Positions 37,120 to 48,806 of a stretch of 64,000 nt of DNA are shown here, one piece after another. The stretch comes from Solen grandis (Eukaryota; Mollusca; Bivalvia; Adapedonta; Solenidae). The stretch spans positions 41,559,126-41,623,125 of the forward strand of contig CM037794.1 of assembly GCA_021229015.1 (NCBI GenBank), in the 5' to 3' direction. The first letter of the stretch is position 1, and every line of letters starts with the position of its first letter. Made by a program: the position numbers and the translations under genes. Under the pieces are notes generated by a model. That model searched no databases and was not told the DNA's origin. It was given only the letters and a program-made list of their open reading frames with translations.

Positions 37120-37730
37120 AATATGTTATGAATTCTTAAATAACTCTTGCCTAGTTACTTTGGCAAAAATAAAAACATAATGACACTGTGAATGCTGCAT
37201 GCAAAACTTTTAAACCCAAAAAATCCAAGTTAGGAAAGGGCCATAATTTGTTGTTTTTTTTTAAGTCGATACAATAATGAATAAAAGATAATGAGAAATA
37301 AGCTGGCTTTTCATGTACAACTTAACCAAATTTTTTGCATGCAAAAAATTTAAAACCAAAATATTTAAGTCAAAAAGTGGCCAATCGCATAAAATTCAGT
37401 CAAAAACTATCTGTTTCTATAGTATGATACCACTTAACATATTAAAAAGTTTCAAACCAACCCTTTTGGGTGGTTACTGAGATATAAGCATGACATCTTC
37501 CCTGTATACTTAAAAAAAAAAAAATTTAAAAAAGGGGCATAACTTTTAATATATTCTTTCAAGACAGTAAAGATACCCCGAACATGTTAAAAATGTTTCA
37601 AATCAACCATTCTGGGTTTCTAACATATAAGCATGAAAGTACATTTTCATGCAAAACTTTAAAACCAATTTTACAAATTTCTTTCCAGGCAGGTTATGGG
37701 TATTGTTACTGTACAGATCTACTTGCAATC
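37120..37730. repeat. Degenerate tandem array, unit about 150 bp
   Basis: The phrase 'catgcaaaact-tttaaa-ccaaaa' followed by 'aagtcaaaaagggccataa' recurs about four times, alternating with 'tttcaaa(c/t)caaccctttgggt'. It is related in content to the array at 24.3-25.0 kb. Confidence 0.6.
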
Positions 37731-39439
37731 AATAATTAGTTCCAAGTTTCATGTTTTTTACCTTCATTTGTTTACAAGTTTTGCTCATGAGAAAAAAAAG
37801 GACTTGTTGAAATTTATGGTTCTTGGTCACTGCACTGTTCTAGTTGTCATATATATATGACAACAGATTTTCCGGGCATAATGAGTATTTTAACGATTTT
37901 CATCGGAGATATTTCTATACTCACGGAAAAATAATTACGCAATATTGTTTGTTTAGATGACAAATAGCGAAACATACACTTGGTATTCACGAAATTCCAA
38001 TAAAGATTCTAACTTTATTGCAGTTTCTTTGATTACAGGGACTGTCCCGATATTCTGTGATAATACTGTTAAAAGCTTACATAAATAGGTACGGATTACA
38101 GATTAAAATAGTTATCAACAATATAATGATTTTTTTTTTTTTTTTACAAAATTCCATGAAAAAATATCAACAAATAACAAAATGGAATCGCGGCGCGCGT
38201 CAAACGCCCAAACAAACACGCCAATTCAAAGTACCATTCCATCGCTTGGGTGCCTTTTATCCAGATTCATCAAAAACAGTCTGTCTTTAAAAAGACTTGA
38301 AAGCGGCGGTTGACGATAAAATATTACGAACTGTAAGTCTCGTCACATTTATACAATCTCTTACCAGGTCACACAATTTCCTTATGATGGATCGGGTCTT
38401 TTCTTCGTTTTTTTTTTTTTTAGTTTCGTCTTCGTACGCAGATTTTTTATTTCCGACAATGCCATTTGAAATAAAGTGCTTGCAATAAGTTGCTTAAACT
38501 GTTCTGTTCGGTGCATTTGTTTGCATAGTCATCCAGGTGTTACCCAGAAGGCGCACAAAACTGGATAATTTCCGCTGCCCGCGCGTTCTTCGGACGTTGC
38601 CATTATAAATTTCCTATTTCTACCAGGAGTTTCCATTTTTCAGTTCCTCATTCGTTTTCTGATGTTTTTAAATTTTTTTTTATTTTTTTTTGAGATGATG
38701 TTATCATATCAGCAGAGGAAATCAACGTGATTTTTGGCAGACACAGCGTCACATATTTGAAATATGCATTATTTATTCAAACCTATACAAAACAATATGC
38801 GGATAATTTGAAAAGCGCCGGAATCAGACCTATGTCTTAAATATTGCCAATTTAGATGTAATTAGAGTAAATATTTCATAAATGACATAATGTAATGTAA
38901 AATAATAAATTCATAGATTATATAATATTATGTAAATTACAATGTAATGGCGTTAAAATGAAGCGTCTGTAAAATTTGTCACGGAATTTTGGGACAGCCC
39001 TCGTATATAACGTTATTTTATCAAAACACTTCTCTTAATGTACATTATGACATATTCCGGGCTGAACGTTATAAATACCTGCTCATTCACCGTCTCCGTA
39101 TGACTGAAAGACGGTGCGCTTTATTACAATGATGTTTACACCACCGATTGCGGAGTATGGGGCAGATACAGAGTTGTAATCTTAATAGATGCTTATTATG
39201 ACTTCATATGCTGAAATGCTTCACAGATAATGCATTCATGTACATCACATTACCGTTCGACACTCTCCATTACTTGAATCCCAATCAACGCCGCATATTT
39301 TTTAAAGATAATTTTAGTTTCATCTATGATAGAAATACATGTGGGACTAGCATTATACTCTTTTCTGGTAGGAACTGCTATCGATTTACAATAGTGAGAT
39401 ATACAAACGTGATCGATGCATGTGCCGTCCATCGAGACG

Positions 39440-39464
39440 GGCGCGCGCGCGCGCGTGTGTGTGT
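39440..39464. repeat. (GC)n(GT)n alternating tract
   Basis: gcgcgcgcgcgcgcg passes into tgtgtgtgtg. It is missing from copy B of the duplicated block. Confidence 0.8.
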
Positions 39465-39771
39465 TACTAGGAATCTTTAATTGTTGTTATTAAATGGTAC
39501 ATGTAATTGCAACAAACTCCAAACTGTTAATCAAAATCATTACTTTCACGACGTTACAAGTCCATATCTTCAGGTAAATTTCCAAATTTCCAGATACAAT
39601 CTGTTGGCAAACACGCACAATTTATGCATATGAGCATCGCCAATCGATGCATGATATGCACATTGCAGGCTACATATTTGTTGCAAGATTGATAATAATC
39701 GCCGAATATATAGATATGTGAAATGTTTTGCTCTTGTCATATATGCACTAAATGTAAATGATTCAGACAAA

Positions 39772-40552
39772 ATGTGTGGCTAACAAGGTGTAGTGGCTAA
39801 CAAGGTGTAGTTAATGTGTGTCTTACAATGTGTAGATAATGTGTGTCTAACAATGTGTAGTTTATGTGTGTCTTACAATGTGTAGTTAATGTGTGTCTAA
39901 CAATGTGTAGTTAATGTGTGTCTAAAAATGTGTAGTTAATGTGTGTCTAACAATGTCAGCACCTACAGTTAACGTGTGTCTAACAACGTGTAGTTTACGT
40001 GTGTCTATCAATGTGTAGTTTACGTGTGCCTAACAATGTCAGCACCTACAGTTAATGTGTGTCTAACAATGTCTAGTTTACGTGTGTCTTACATTGTCAG
40101 CACTTACAGTTAACGTGTGTCTAACAACGTGTAGTTTACGTGTGTCTATCAATGTGTAGTTTACGTGTGCCTAACAATGTCAGCACCTACAGTTAATGTG
40201 TGTCTAACAACGTGTAGTTTACGTGTGTCTTACATTGTCAGCACCTACAGCTAACGTGTGTCTGACAATGTATAGTAAACGTGTGTCTAACAATGTGTAG
40301 TTTACATGTGTCTAACAATGTCAGCACTCAGTACCTGCAGTTAACGTGTGTCTGACAATATGCAGTTTACGTGTGTCTAACAACGTGTAGTTGATGTGTG
40401 TGTGTGTAAAGTGAGTAATTATGAGTGTCTGACAATGAAAAGCTTATGTGAGTCTAACAATGTCAGTACCTACAGTTTACTTGTGTCTAACATTGCATAG
40501 TTACGTGTTTCTAAAAATGTCAACACCTACAGTAAACGTGTTTATGACAATG
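39772..40552. repeat. 25-bp minisatellite with higher-order variants
   Basis: The basic unit is gtgtgtctaacaatgtgtag followed by ttaat. Interspersed units read gtcagcacctacagttaacg, giving a longer compound period. About 30 units are present. The corresponding place in copy B (63,855-63,910) retains only about two. Confidence 0.85.
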
Positions 40553-40583
40553 TGTCTTCCGAAAATGTTGTCCTGGAGGTTAA

Positions 40584-40757
40584 TCGTCACTGCCCCAGGT
40601 CGTCTGTCATATAGTGACGTCCCCGCTAATTACAGGTGGAGGAAGAACTTGAGCGTACACCCGTGTAGAACCATCGACTTTTCCCAAGTCAATTGAAAGG
40701 CTTCCTCACTTGAAAATTTCGAGTAATTCTACCGGAACTCGAACTAACAGCGGTTAG
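40584..40757 (-). mobile_element. SINE, first family, old copy
   Basis: The minus strand gives cgagttccggtagaattact, tgaggaagcctttcaattga, gatggttctacacgggtgta, ttcttcctccacctgtaatt and agcggggacgtcactatatg, in the family order but strongly diverged. Confidence 0.65.
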
Positions 40758-40971
40758 AAGCGAAGTGATCCGAAAATATGTGTGTGTCAAGAATTAACAT
40801 GACGTCAGATCGTCTTAGTATTAATGCATCCAAATATTGACCAATCGTAGACAAGGAAAAGGTGTTTGAAAATTATATATGTACATCACATTTAAATATG
40901 TACGACGGGTGTTCGAAAAGGTTTGAAAATGAACTGTTTTCTCCGAGATGTTTAAAGTTGGTATAATTTTT

Positions 40972-41040
40972 GATTACCTTCGAAATAGTCCCCGTTTGCC
41001 AGAACACATTGCTTCAATCTTTGAATGCATTTTTAGTTTT
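40972..41040 (-). pseudogene. Mariner transposase, C-terminal remnant
   Basis: One minus-strand frame gives a cysteine-containing helix ending GDYFEG, the usual C-terminus of mariner transposases. It is isolated from the catalytic part by about 770 bp. Confidence 0.75.
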
Positions 41041-41809
41041 TAGTAGCCACAAACGCTTAACAGACCTTGCTGACCTTGCTGATTTGCATATTCGACATGA
41101 CAAGTTTAACTGTACCTCTCCGCGCTTAGTGCAGATCTATGCATTGCGATTCTGCACTAACGAATACGAGTAGAATATGCTACAGAGACGTTTAATAATA
41201 ACCGTCTCCGCTTTTTATGTGTTCTTGTTTGTAAACATATTTTCTTTTACCATTATTTTACTCTGTAAACATCCATCTTAAGCGTGAACAATATATCCGT
41301 GACATTTATGAACAGCAACCCAAAAGATCTACTCCTGTAATTACCCTGTAAAAAGAAAAAAAAGTAGCGATTCGCATGTTTGTAATTAGTCAAAGAAGTC
41401 CATGCGTAATTTTGTATGATAGCGAGTTAGGTTTCCCCAAGAGCATTTCTTAACTTTGAAATAGATAGGCAAGCATTCAAGTAATTTCAAAAACCAAGTA
41501 CCTTGTCAATTTCTACACTTAAGTAACAGCAGATAGAATATACATACATCAGGTCCTAGTGAATAATCTACTTTTGAATGACCCTAACTCCGGATTGTTT
41601 ATGAAACAAGCAGAGAGCGGATTCGATTGTCTTTCTAAGCGACTATAGTTGCAGGAAAGTGTGTGTGTGTGTTTTGTTGTTGTTGTTGTTGTTTGCGTCA
41701 TATGGCTTTTGTCTCTATTGTTTCAATAATTAAGAATTATAGCTTTTCCTGTTAATCCCGCCACCGTTTCTCAGCGCTTTGCGCGCTTTGATTTAAACAT
41801 GTTTCATAC

Positions 41810-42130
41810 CCATCTTTGGTTACACCAAACTGGGAACTGTAGACCCTAAAGCAATTTCGGAAAGAGGAAAAACATCACGCAGGGCCAGGTCTGGGCTGTA
41901 GAGAGAGTTTGGCAATACGTTGACCTTTTCAGACTTTGTGTACTACAGTTTGAAGATTTGTAGGCCGGAGCATTGTCATGTAACCATTGGACATTTTGGA
42001 TAAGTACTTTTCTCACATTTATTCACAGCTTTTTCAGAACCACATTGGAACAGTAATTTGCACACCTGGAAAATGGCGTAAACCAACCTTGCTGTTAGTG
42101 TTTGTTTAACAAAACATATCCAACACGTAT
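41810..42130 (-). pseudogene. Mariner transposase, catalytic-domain remnant
   Basis: HDNAPAY (second catalytic aspartate region) lies near 41,965, and a YSPDLA motif with a following D lies near 41,885-41,910. Frames shift between and after these motifs and a stop interrupts FFLFPKLL-like sequence, so this is a relic. A minus-strand frame of 61 codons (41,976-42,161) runs on into the end of the neighbouring MULE. Confidence 0.8.
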
Positions 42131-42139
42131 GTTTTTGAC
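42131..42139. repeat. Left 9-bp target-site duplication of the MULE
   Basis: gtttttgac, repeated exactly at 44,758-44,766 on the other side of the element. Confidence 0.85.
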
Positions 42140-44757
42140 GGTTTATGCCCAACTGTCCCACTTTTTGATATTTTGGTTCCCAACTGTCCCACTCAAGATT
42201 TTTAGCACCTTGCTGGGTGTGTTTTGATAAGGGATTATAATCTATTTCAAACTACAACACATTAAAATGAATTGAAGTTGTATTATCTGATTTTGTTTCT
42301 GATTTTTTTTTTGATTTTGTATTTTAAGAGGTAAAATTTCATGTTTTAGTTATATTGTATTATTTCTTTCTAAAATGTGTTTATTAAGGTTCCATTAATT
42401 AGGGTTACTAATTAATTGTAATTTTATAGTGTAAACATGCATTCCTTTGATCTTGGCTTTAAAGCTTATGTGAATTGATAAAGATAAAAAATAATTTGAA
42501 CTTATTAAGATAATTATCACCTCTGCTACTTTTTCTTTAAATTGTGTTAATTGATTGGTCAACTAAAGTCCATTTATCCTGTATATATTGCTAAGTGATT
42601 GGATTAAGAAATACAAACAAGTCCTTTGATATAGCAGTTTTACTACTTAAGGTAAACAATTTGATTTGAAGTAATTAACATTTTTGGTTATCAATTTATT
42701 GTGACTTTCAAACTGTGATATCTCATTAATGAACTGAACTGTATCAGATACAATATATTTACATTCTGATGTAAATGTCTTCATTTGATAGTAAAATTTC
42801 ACTAAGTAACATCGTCTGAAATTATAAGCTAAAATGGCAAATGCACAATGTGAGTGTGCAGTTTTGTCAAGAACCAACGTGGTGGTGATAGTCTGGTTTA
42901 CAATGGATTCAGATACCAGGTCAAAAACCGAAAACCAACAAGGGTGTACTGGTCTGTCATGTCCGAACCTGTTCTGCTAAAATCACAACAGCTGACAACA
43001 TTCCAGTTTCTGTGACCAATACCCACAATCATGCAGCCGAACACATGGAACTGAAGCGCCATGAAATAAATCAACTCATGCGAAAGAGGGCACGCGAAAA
43101 AACCACGCCGATTCCGTCAATATATGAAGAAGTCATATCCAGTCTGAGAGACAGAGAATGGGACGAAGATGCAGAACAAGTCTGCAAAGGATTACCAACC
43201 TTCCCCTCCACCAAGTCATCTCTATACAGGGAAAGAGGTGCATTGAGACCGGGGATACCAGAGTCAGGAGTGACATAGATTTGGATGGAAAATGGACTGA
43301 AACGCACACTGGTGAGCAGTTCCTACTGGTTGATGAGGCAGAAATGACAACAGGATGCTGATTTTTGCTACAAGAACAAATCTCCAGCATCTGGCACAGA
43401 ACCCAACCATATATGGAGACGGAACATTTTATGTGTGCCCAGACATATTCAGCCAGGTCTACACACTCCATGGATATATTGATGGACACATGTATCAGTT
43501 AGTGTTTGCCCTTCTGCCTGGAAAAAGTGAAAGGATTTACTGCAGACTTTTTCAACATCTTCAACAGAAATGCAGGGAAATAGGAATGGAACTGGGACCA
43601 GACACACTCCTGATAGACTTTGAGGCAGCAACCAAGCAGGCAGCTCGCAGAGTGTTTCCAAATGTGAATGTGAAGGGTGTTTTTTTCATTACACACAGTG
43701 TGTTTGGCGGAAGATACAGAAGCTTGGCTTAGTTGGACTGTATTCTGAGAATGAGGACTTTAAGAAACTAGGAAGAAGAGCTGCAGTTCTGCCTCTAGTC
43801 CCCATACAACATGTTGAAGATGTGTGGTTTGTCGCACTGACGGATGCTGAAAATGCAGAGATTCCAGTGGATGTTTCAAGGTTCACAGACTATGTCACTG
43901 AACATTGGGTTGAGGGAGACAAGGACAACTGGAACCATTTCGAGACAGAAGGACCAAGAACAACAAACAACTTGGAAGGCTGGCACAACAAACTAAAGAA
44001 AAGTATGAGACAGTCACATCCGAACATTTACAAGTTCTTTGGAAACAATACAAAGGATTGAAGCTGCCAATGCTATCAAAATTCTTCAGCACAGTGCCGG
44101 AGGAGTGAGAGAAAAGAAGAGGAGGAAAATACCGACAACTTGAACAGAGACTGTCTGCCCTGAAACACAAGTACATGGCTGAAGAAATCACTGTGATGGA
44201 GTATGCCGATTGTGCATCGCATTTGATTCGGTTTGACGAGTAACTCTGTATAGAACAGATCAGTAGGGTGGAATGTCACAGTTGTTTAAATGAAATGCTT
44301 GTTTTCAAATTAAAACAAAATACAATAAATTGTACCACATCCGAATATAGCCCTGTCTTTATTTGATTTTTCATGACACATGAAATAAAAATAATAAATA
44401 TATGAAAACATAAAGAGTTTGTTTTCTTCATTTCAGAGAGAGAGAGAGAGAATACTGACAACATCCTAAAACATAATAAGTATTATAAATACTTATTATA
44501 AATAATTTTGCTAATAGCATATAACTTATTATAAATACTAATGCAATATATTACTAACCATAAATACTATTGCAAATTGCTCTTAATAATATAAGACAAT
44601 AAGACAAATAATTGCACTGAAATATTCCATCCATTTAGGTAAAGACTATAGTCACTCATCCATGACAGTCTATTGTTATCCAATTAAGCATGATTCCCAA
44701 CTGTCCCACCTTGATTTTTACTGTTTTATATAAAAGTGGGACAGTTGGGAAGACACC
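42140..44757 (+). mobile_element. Near-complete MULE (Mutator-like) transposon, 2618 bp
   Basis: The 22-bp ends (42,140-42,161, starting ggtttatgcccaactgtccc; and 44,736-44,757) are inverted with three mismatches, including a perfect 14-bp core cccaactgtcccac. Extra copies of that core lie just inside at 42,179-42,192 and 44,696-44,709. Both ends are flanked by the same 9 bp, the target length expected of MULEs. The interior carries one decayed transposase reading frame. The insertion site lies at the edge of a minus-strand mariner relic, so the MULE is the younger of the two. The element is non-functional because of frameshifts. Confidence 0.9.
42860..44243 (+). pseudogene. MULE transposase with FLYWCH zinc finger, frameshifted
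   Basis: The product would be a DDE transposase that cuts and inserts its own element. Domains in order: a FLYWCH-type zinc finger (42,860-43,035: LVYNGFRYQVKN, VYW, CHVRTCSAKI, THNH); a helical linker (43,040-43,250); RSDIDLDGKWTETHTGEQFL; the MULE catalytic core with YGDGTF (first D) and LLIDFEAA (second D); HYTQCVWRKIQ after a poly-T run; GPRTTNNLEGWHNKLKKS; and the C-terminus LEQRLSALKHKYMAEEITV followed by ASHLIRFDE and a stop at 44,241-44,243. At least five breaks interrupt it: within the FLYWCH domain near 42,960, near 43,240, near 43,355, at the run before cattacacacag (43,681-43,686), and after 44,035. The intact length would be about 460 codons, normal for the family. I infer a dead copy, although single-base assembly errors could account for some breaks. 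Confidence 0.9.
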
Positions 44758-44766
44758 GTTTTTGAC
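44758..44766. repeat. Right 9-bp target-site duplication of the MULE
   Basis: gtttttgac, identical to 42,131-42,139. A (TA)n run follows at 44,774-44,803. Confidence 0.85.
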
Positions 44767-45510
44767 ATGTATGCTATATATATATATATATATATATACA
44801 CACCCGTAACGCCTGATATCAGCATCATTTTTTCCAATCATTTTCAACCCAGTGTCTATGAATACACATGAAAGCAATCGAAATTGCCAAACCGGTTTGT
44901 GGATAATATTACAATATACAGTGATGAGTAGTCATCCGTTTCATCTCGTTTGGTCTCGTGACTCGAATATAGAGTGCGTTTGCAAAAGTTTACGAATACC
45001 AAATGCTCCTATACAAAAAGCATTGCTGTAAATAAACGACATTTCCTCTACCGCTTGACATAATTAGATTAAATTTGGCAGGGATGATCCATGGGTAAAC
45101 CTTCACAAAAGTTGCTAAAATAAACTTGATCCATGTAGAACTTTGCATGGCAACGGAAAGAAAAAAAAACAACTTTGAAAACCATCTCCTTCAAAACTAC
45201 TAGTTAGATTTCAATATGTTTTAGTACAGATGTTCCTTGGGTAACCCCATATTCATTCGAGCGACCAGGGTCTCTATGGCCCTCTTGTTTTTCAATATTT
45301 TCTAATATATAGCATTCTCAACCATAGCAATATTGTTTATATATATTATAGAGGGCCTTAAGAGTTCATCTTTCGTTATATAACCCTTACAGATGATTTT
45401 GTATAAACTGATATGAGCTCAATATTTTAAATAACATTTGTTTGAATTAAAAAATGTCTGCGCACTTGGGTATATAAGTATTAGATACTACTGCATTGCA
45501 ACCACAGATT
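44767..45510. other. Intergenic DNA with a dispersed-repeat remnant
   Basis: A (TA)n/(CA)n tract spans 44,774-44,803. At about 44,970-45,290 phrases such as aaatttggcagggatgatcc, ttgggtaaccccatattcat and gggtctctatggccctcttg resemble a widespread molluscan repeat. No gene was recognised. Confidence 0.45.
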
Positions 45511-48105
45511 TTTGTGGTGAGGTCAGAACTTTTAATTCTGTGGTGAGGTCAGAATCTATAATTCTGTGGTGAGGTCAGAATCTATAATTCTGTGGTGAGG
45601 TCAGAATCTTTAATTCTATGGTGAGGTCAGAATCTATAATTCTGTGGTGAGGTCAGAATCTATAATTCTGTGGTGAGGTCAGATCTTAATTCTGTGGTGA
45701 GGTCAGGAAGAATCTATAATTCTGTGGTGAGGTCAGAATCTATAATTCTGTGGTGAGGTCAGAATCTATAATTCTGTGGTGAGGTCAGAATCTATAATTC
45801 TGTGGTGAGGTCAGAATCTATAATTCTGTGGTGAGGTCAGAATCTATAATTCTGTGGTGAGGTCAGAATCTATAATTCTGTGGTGAGGTCAGAATCTATA
45901 ATTCTGTGGTGAGGTCAGAATCTATAATTCTGTGGTGAGGTCAGAATCTATAATTCTGTGTGAGGTCAGATCTATAATTTGTGGTGAGGTCAGAATCTTA
46001 ATTCTGTGGTGAGGTCAGAATCTATAATTCTGTGGTGAGGTCAGATCTATAATTCTGTGGTGAGGTCAGAATCTTAATTCTGTGGTGAGGTCAGAATCTA
46101 TAATTCTGTGGTGAGGTCAGAATCTATAATTCTGTGGTGAGGTCAGAATCTTTAATTCTGTGGTGAGGTCAGAATCTATAATTCTGTGGTGAGGTCAGAA
46201 TCTATAATTCTGTGGTGAGGTCAGAATCTTTAATTCTGTGGTGAGGTCAGAATCTATAATTCTGTGGTGAGGTCAGAATCTTTAATTCTGTGGTGAGGTC
46301 AGAATCTATAATTCTGTGGTGAGGTCAGAATCTATAATTCTGTGGTGAGGTAAGAATCTATAATTCTGTGGTGAGGTCAGAATCTATAATTCTGTGGTGA
46401 GGTCAGAATCTATAATTCTGTGGTGAGGTCAGAATCTATAATTCTGTGGTGAGGTCAGAATCTATAATTCTGTGGTGAGGTCAGAATCTATAATTCTGTG
46501 GTGAGGTCAGAATCTATAATTCTGTGGTGAGGTCAGAATCTATAATTCTGTGGTGAGGTCAGAATCTATAATTCTGTGGTGAGGTCAGGAATCTATAATT
46601 CTGTGGTGAGGTCAGAATCTATAATTCTGTGGTGAGGTCAGAATCTATAATTCTGTGGTGAGGTCAGAATCTATAATTCTGTGGTGAGGTCAGAATCTAT
46701 AATTCTGTGGTGAGGTCAGAATCTATAATTCTGTGGTGAGGTCAGAATCTTTAATTCTGTGGTGAGGTCAGGATCTATAATTCTGTGGTGAGGTCAGAAT
46801 CTTTAATTCTGTGGTGAGGTCAGAATCTATAATTCTGTGGTGAGGTCAGAATCTTTAATTCTGTGGTGAGGTCAGAATCTATAATTCTGTGGTGAGGTCA
46901 GATCTTATAATTCTGTGGTGAGGTCAGAATCTATAATTCTGTGGTGAGGTCAGAATCTATAATTCTGTGGTGAGGTCAGAATCTATAATTCTGTGGTGAG
47001 GTCAGAATCTATAATTCTGTGGTGAGGTCAGGATCTTATATTCTGTGGTGAGGTCAGGAATCTATAATTCTGTGGTGAGGTCAGAATCTATAATTCTGTG
47101 TGAGGTCAGATCTTTAATTCTGTGGTGAGGTCAGAATCTATAATTCTGTGGTGAGGTCAGAATCTATAATTCTGTGGTGAGGTCAGAATCTATAATTCTG
47201 TGGTGAGGTCAGAATCTATAATTCTGTGGTGAGGTCAGAATCTATAATTCTGTGGTGAGGTCAGAATCTATAATTCTGTGGTGAGGTCAGAAACTATAAT
47301 TCTGTGGTGAGGTCAGAATCTATAATTCTGTGGTGAGGTCAGAATCTATAATTCTGTGGTGAGGTCAGAATCTATAATTCTGTGGTGAGGTCAGAATCTA
47401 TAATTCTGTGGTGAGGTCAGAATCTTTAATTCTGTGGTGAGGTCAGAATCTATAATTCTGTGGTGAGGTCAGAATCTAAGTCAGACGTGAGGTCAGAATC
47501 TATAATTCTGTGGTGAGGTCAGAATCTATAATTCTGTGGTGAGGTCAGAATCTATAATTCTGTGGTGAGGTCAGAATCTATAATTCTGTGGTGAGGTCAG
47601 AATCTATAATTCTGTGGTGAGGTCAGAATCTATAATTCTGTGGTGAGGTCAGAATCTATAATTCTGTGGTGAGGTCAGAATCTATAATTCTGTGGTGAGG
47701 TCAGAATCTATAATTCTGTGGTGAGGTCAGAATCTATAATTCTGTGGTCAGGTCAGAATCTATAATTCTGTGGTGAGGTCAGAATCTATAATTCTGTGGT
47801 GAGGTCAGAATCTATAATTCTGTGGTGAGGTCAGAATCTATAATTCTGTGGTGAGGTCAGAATCTATAATTCTGTGTGAGGTCAGAATCTATAATTCTGT
47901 GGTGAGGTCAGAATCTATAATTCTGTGGTGAGGTCAGAATCTATAATTCTGTGGTGAGGTCAGAATCTATAATTCTGTGGTGAGGTCGTCAGAATCTATA
48001 ATTCTGTGGTGAGGTCAGAATCTATAATTCTGTGGTGAGGTCAGAATCTATAATTCTGTGGTGAGGTCAGGATCTATAATTCTGTGGTGAGGTCAGGATC
48101 TATAA
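45511..48105. repeat. 26-bp satellite, about 100 units
   Basis: The unit is tctataattctgtggtgagg followed by tcagaa. Variants are few (tttaat for tataat, occasional one-base gaps, one scrambled unit near 47,476). Near-uniform copies mean recent amplification or active homogenisation. Every unit carries gaggtca. No open frame survives because of stops in the unit. Confidence 0.97.
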
Positions 48106-48339
48106 CGACTGAAAAAAGAAATTAATATTCCCTACATTCCCCTTGAATACAACAAACAATAACATGAAAAAGGAAAACAAAACCACACATAAAACACGAA
48201 TCTTTAAAATCCACTATTGCACGCAATATAAAATACAAGAACATTCCAGAAAAAATAGAAAGAGACCCCTTCTTAGAGACACCTTCTCTCTTTCGGAAGG
48301 TTTATTGCATTTTTAAAGTCTGATAACTTAATGGATCGA
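48106..48339. other. Short spacer between satellite and foldback element
   Basis: A-rich non-coding sequence. Nothing was recognised. Confidence 0.4.
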
Positions 48340-48341
48340 TA

Positions 48342-48804
48342 TGGTGGCATATTTCTGCCAGCCACTTATCCACTTAGCTATGTTGAAACTTTTCTGAAAA
48401 ATTGTCACATATTCAGTTAGTATCTGGCAAGTAGCAAATTTTCAAGTTATCTACTTAGGTATCTTAACAGGACTTAACTGTCTGTTAGTGCCCACTACTG
48501 CCAATCACATATTCACTTATTTTAACTGGATATCATGCCTTTATCCAGATAATTATGTGAAAAATGCTTGTTATCCACATAATTTAACTGACTAACTTGA
48601 AAAAAAGGCGAGATATCCAGTTATCTTAAGTGAATATATGGCTGGCAGTAGTGGGCACTAACAGGCAGATTTTTTCTGTTAAGATACCTAAGAGGATAAC
48701 ACGAAAGTTTTCTACTTGCCAGATACTAACTGACTATTTGACATTTTTTCAGAAAAGTTTCGACATAGCTAAGTGGATAAGTGGCTGGCAGAAATATGCC
48801 ACCA
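48342..48804. mobile_element. Foldback MITE with arms of about 200 bp, TA target
   Basis: The ends tggtggcatatttctgccag and their inverse, followed inward by ccacttatccacttagctat, pair almost perfectly. Pairing continues for most of each half (catattcacttat / aagtgaatatatg near the centre). TA flanks both ends (48,340-48,341 and 48,805-48,806). A 463-bp non-coding foldback with a TA duplication suggests a Tc1/mariner-type non-autonomous element. The 60-codon frame here is a by-product. Confidence 0.85.
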
Positions 48805-48806
48805 TA

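Larger units (their letters stand above)
38130..41545. repeat. Segment duplicated at 62,272-64,000 (copy A)
   Basis: From tacaaaattccatgaaaaaa through tatcaacaaataacaaaatg to the cell of text ending near 41,545 (cttaagtaacagcagataga) this block reappears in the same order at the right end of the window. Copy A has a (CG)n(GT)n run with about 185 bp of flank and the full 25-bp minisatellite; copy B lacks most of these. Copy B has a roughly 100-bp local duplication that copy A lacks. Confidence 0.9.
40903..42130 (-). mobile_element. Decayed mariner element, truncated by a MULE
   Basis: Minus-strand translation gives transposase fragments in the correct order from right to left: CEKSTYPKCPMVT, HDNAPAYKS, VNVLPNSLYSPDLA and, near 40,970-41,030, CIQRLKQCVLANGDYFEG. 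HDNAPAH, YSPDLAP and GDYFEGD-like endings are hallmarks of mariner transposases. tacgacgggtgttcgaaaag at 40,901-40,920 looks like its 3' end next to a TA. The distance between SPDLA and GDYFEG is several hundred bases too long, so something is inserted between them. The N-terminal half is missing where the MULE begins. Confidence 0.8.

Noticed and set aside
38038..39000. DNA transposon ending in gggactgtccc and gggacagccc
   Set aside because: The match is only a few bases, includes a self-palindrome and does not extend into paired ends.
39208..39480. 90-codon frame across the (GC)n(GT)n tract
   Set aside because: Not maintained in the second copy of the block, and it ends in repeat-coded residues.
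43071..44279. Minus-strand frames of 60-118 codons
   Set aside because: They are shadows of the plus-strand MULE transposase, whose motifs are unambiguous.
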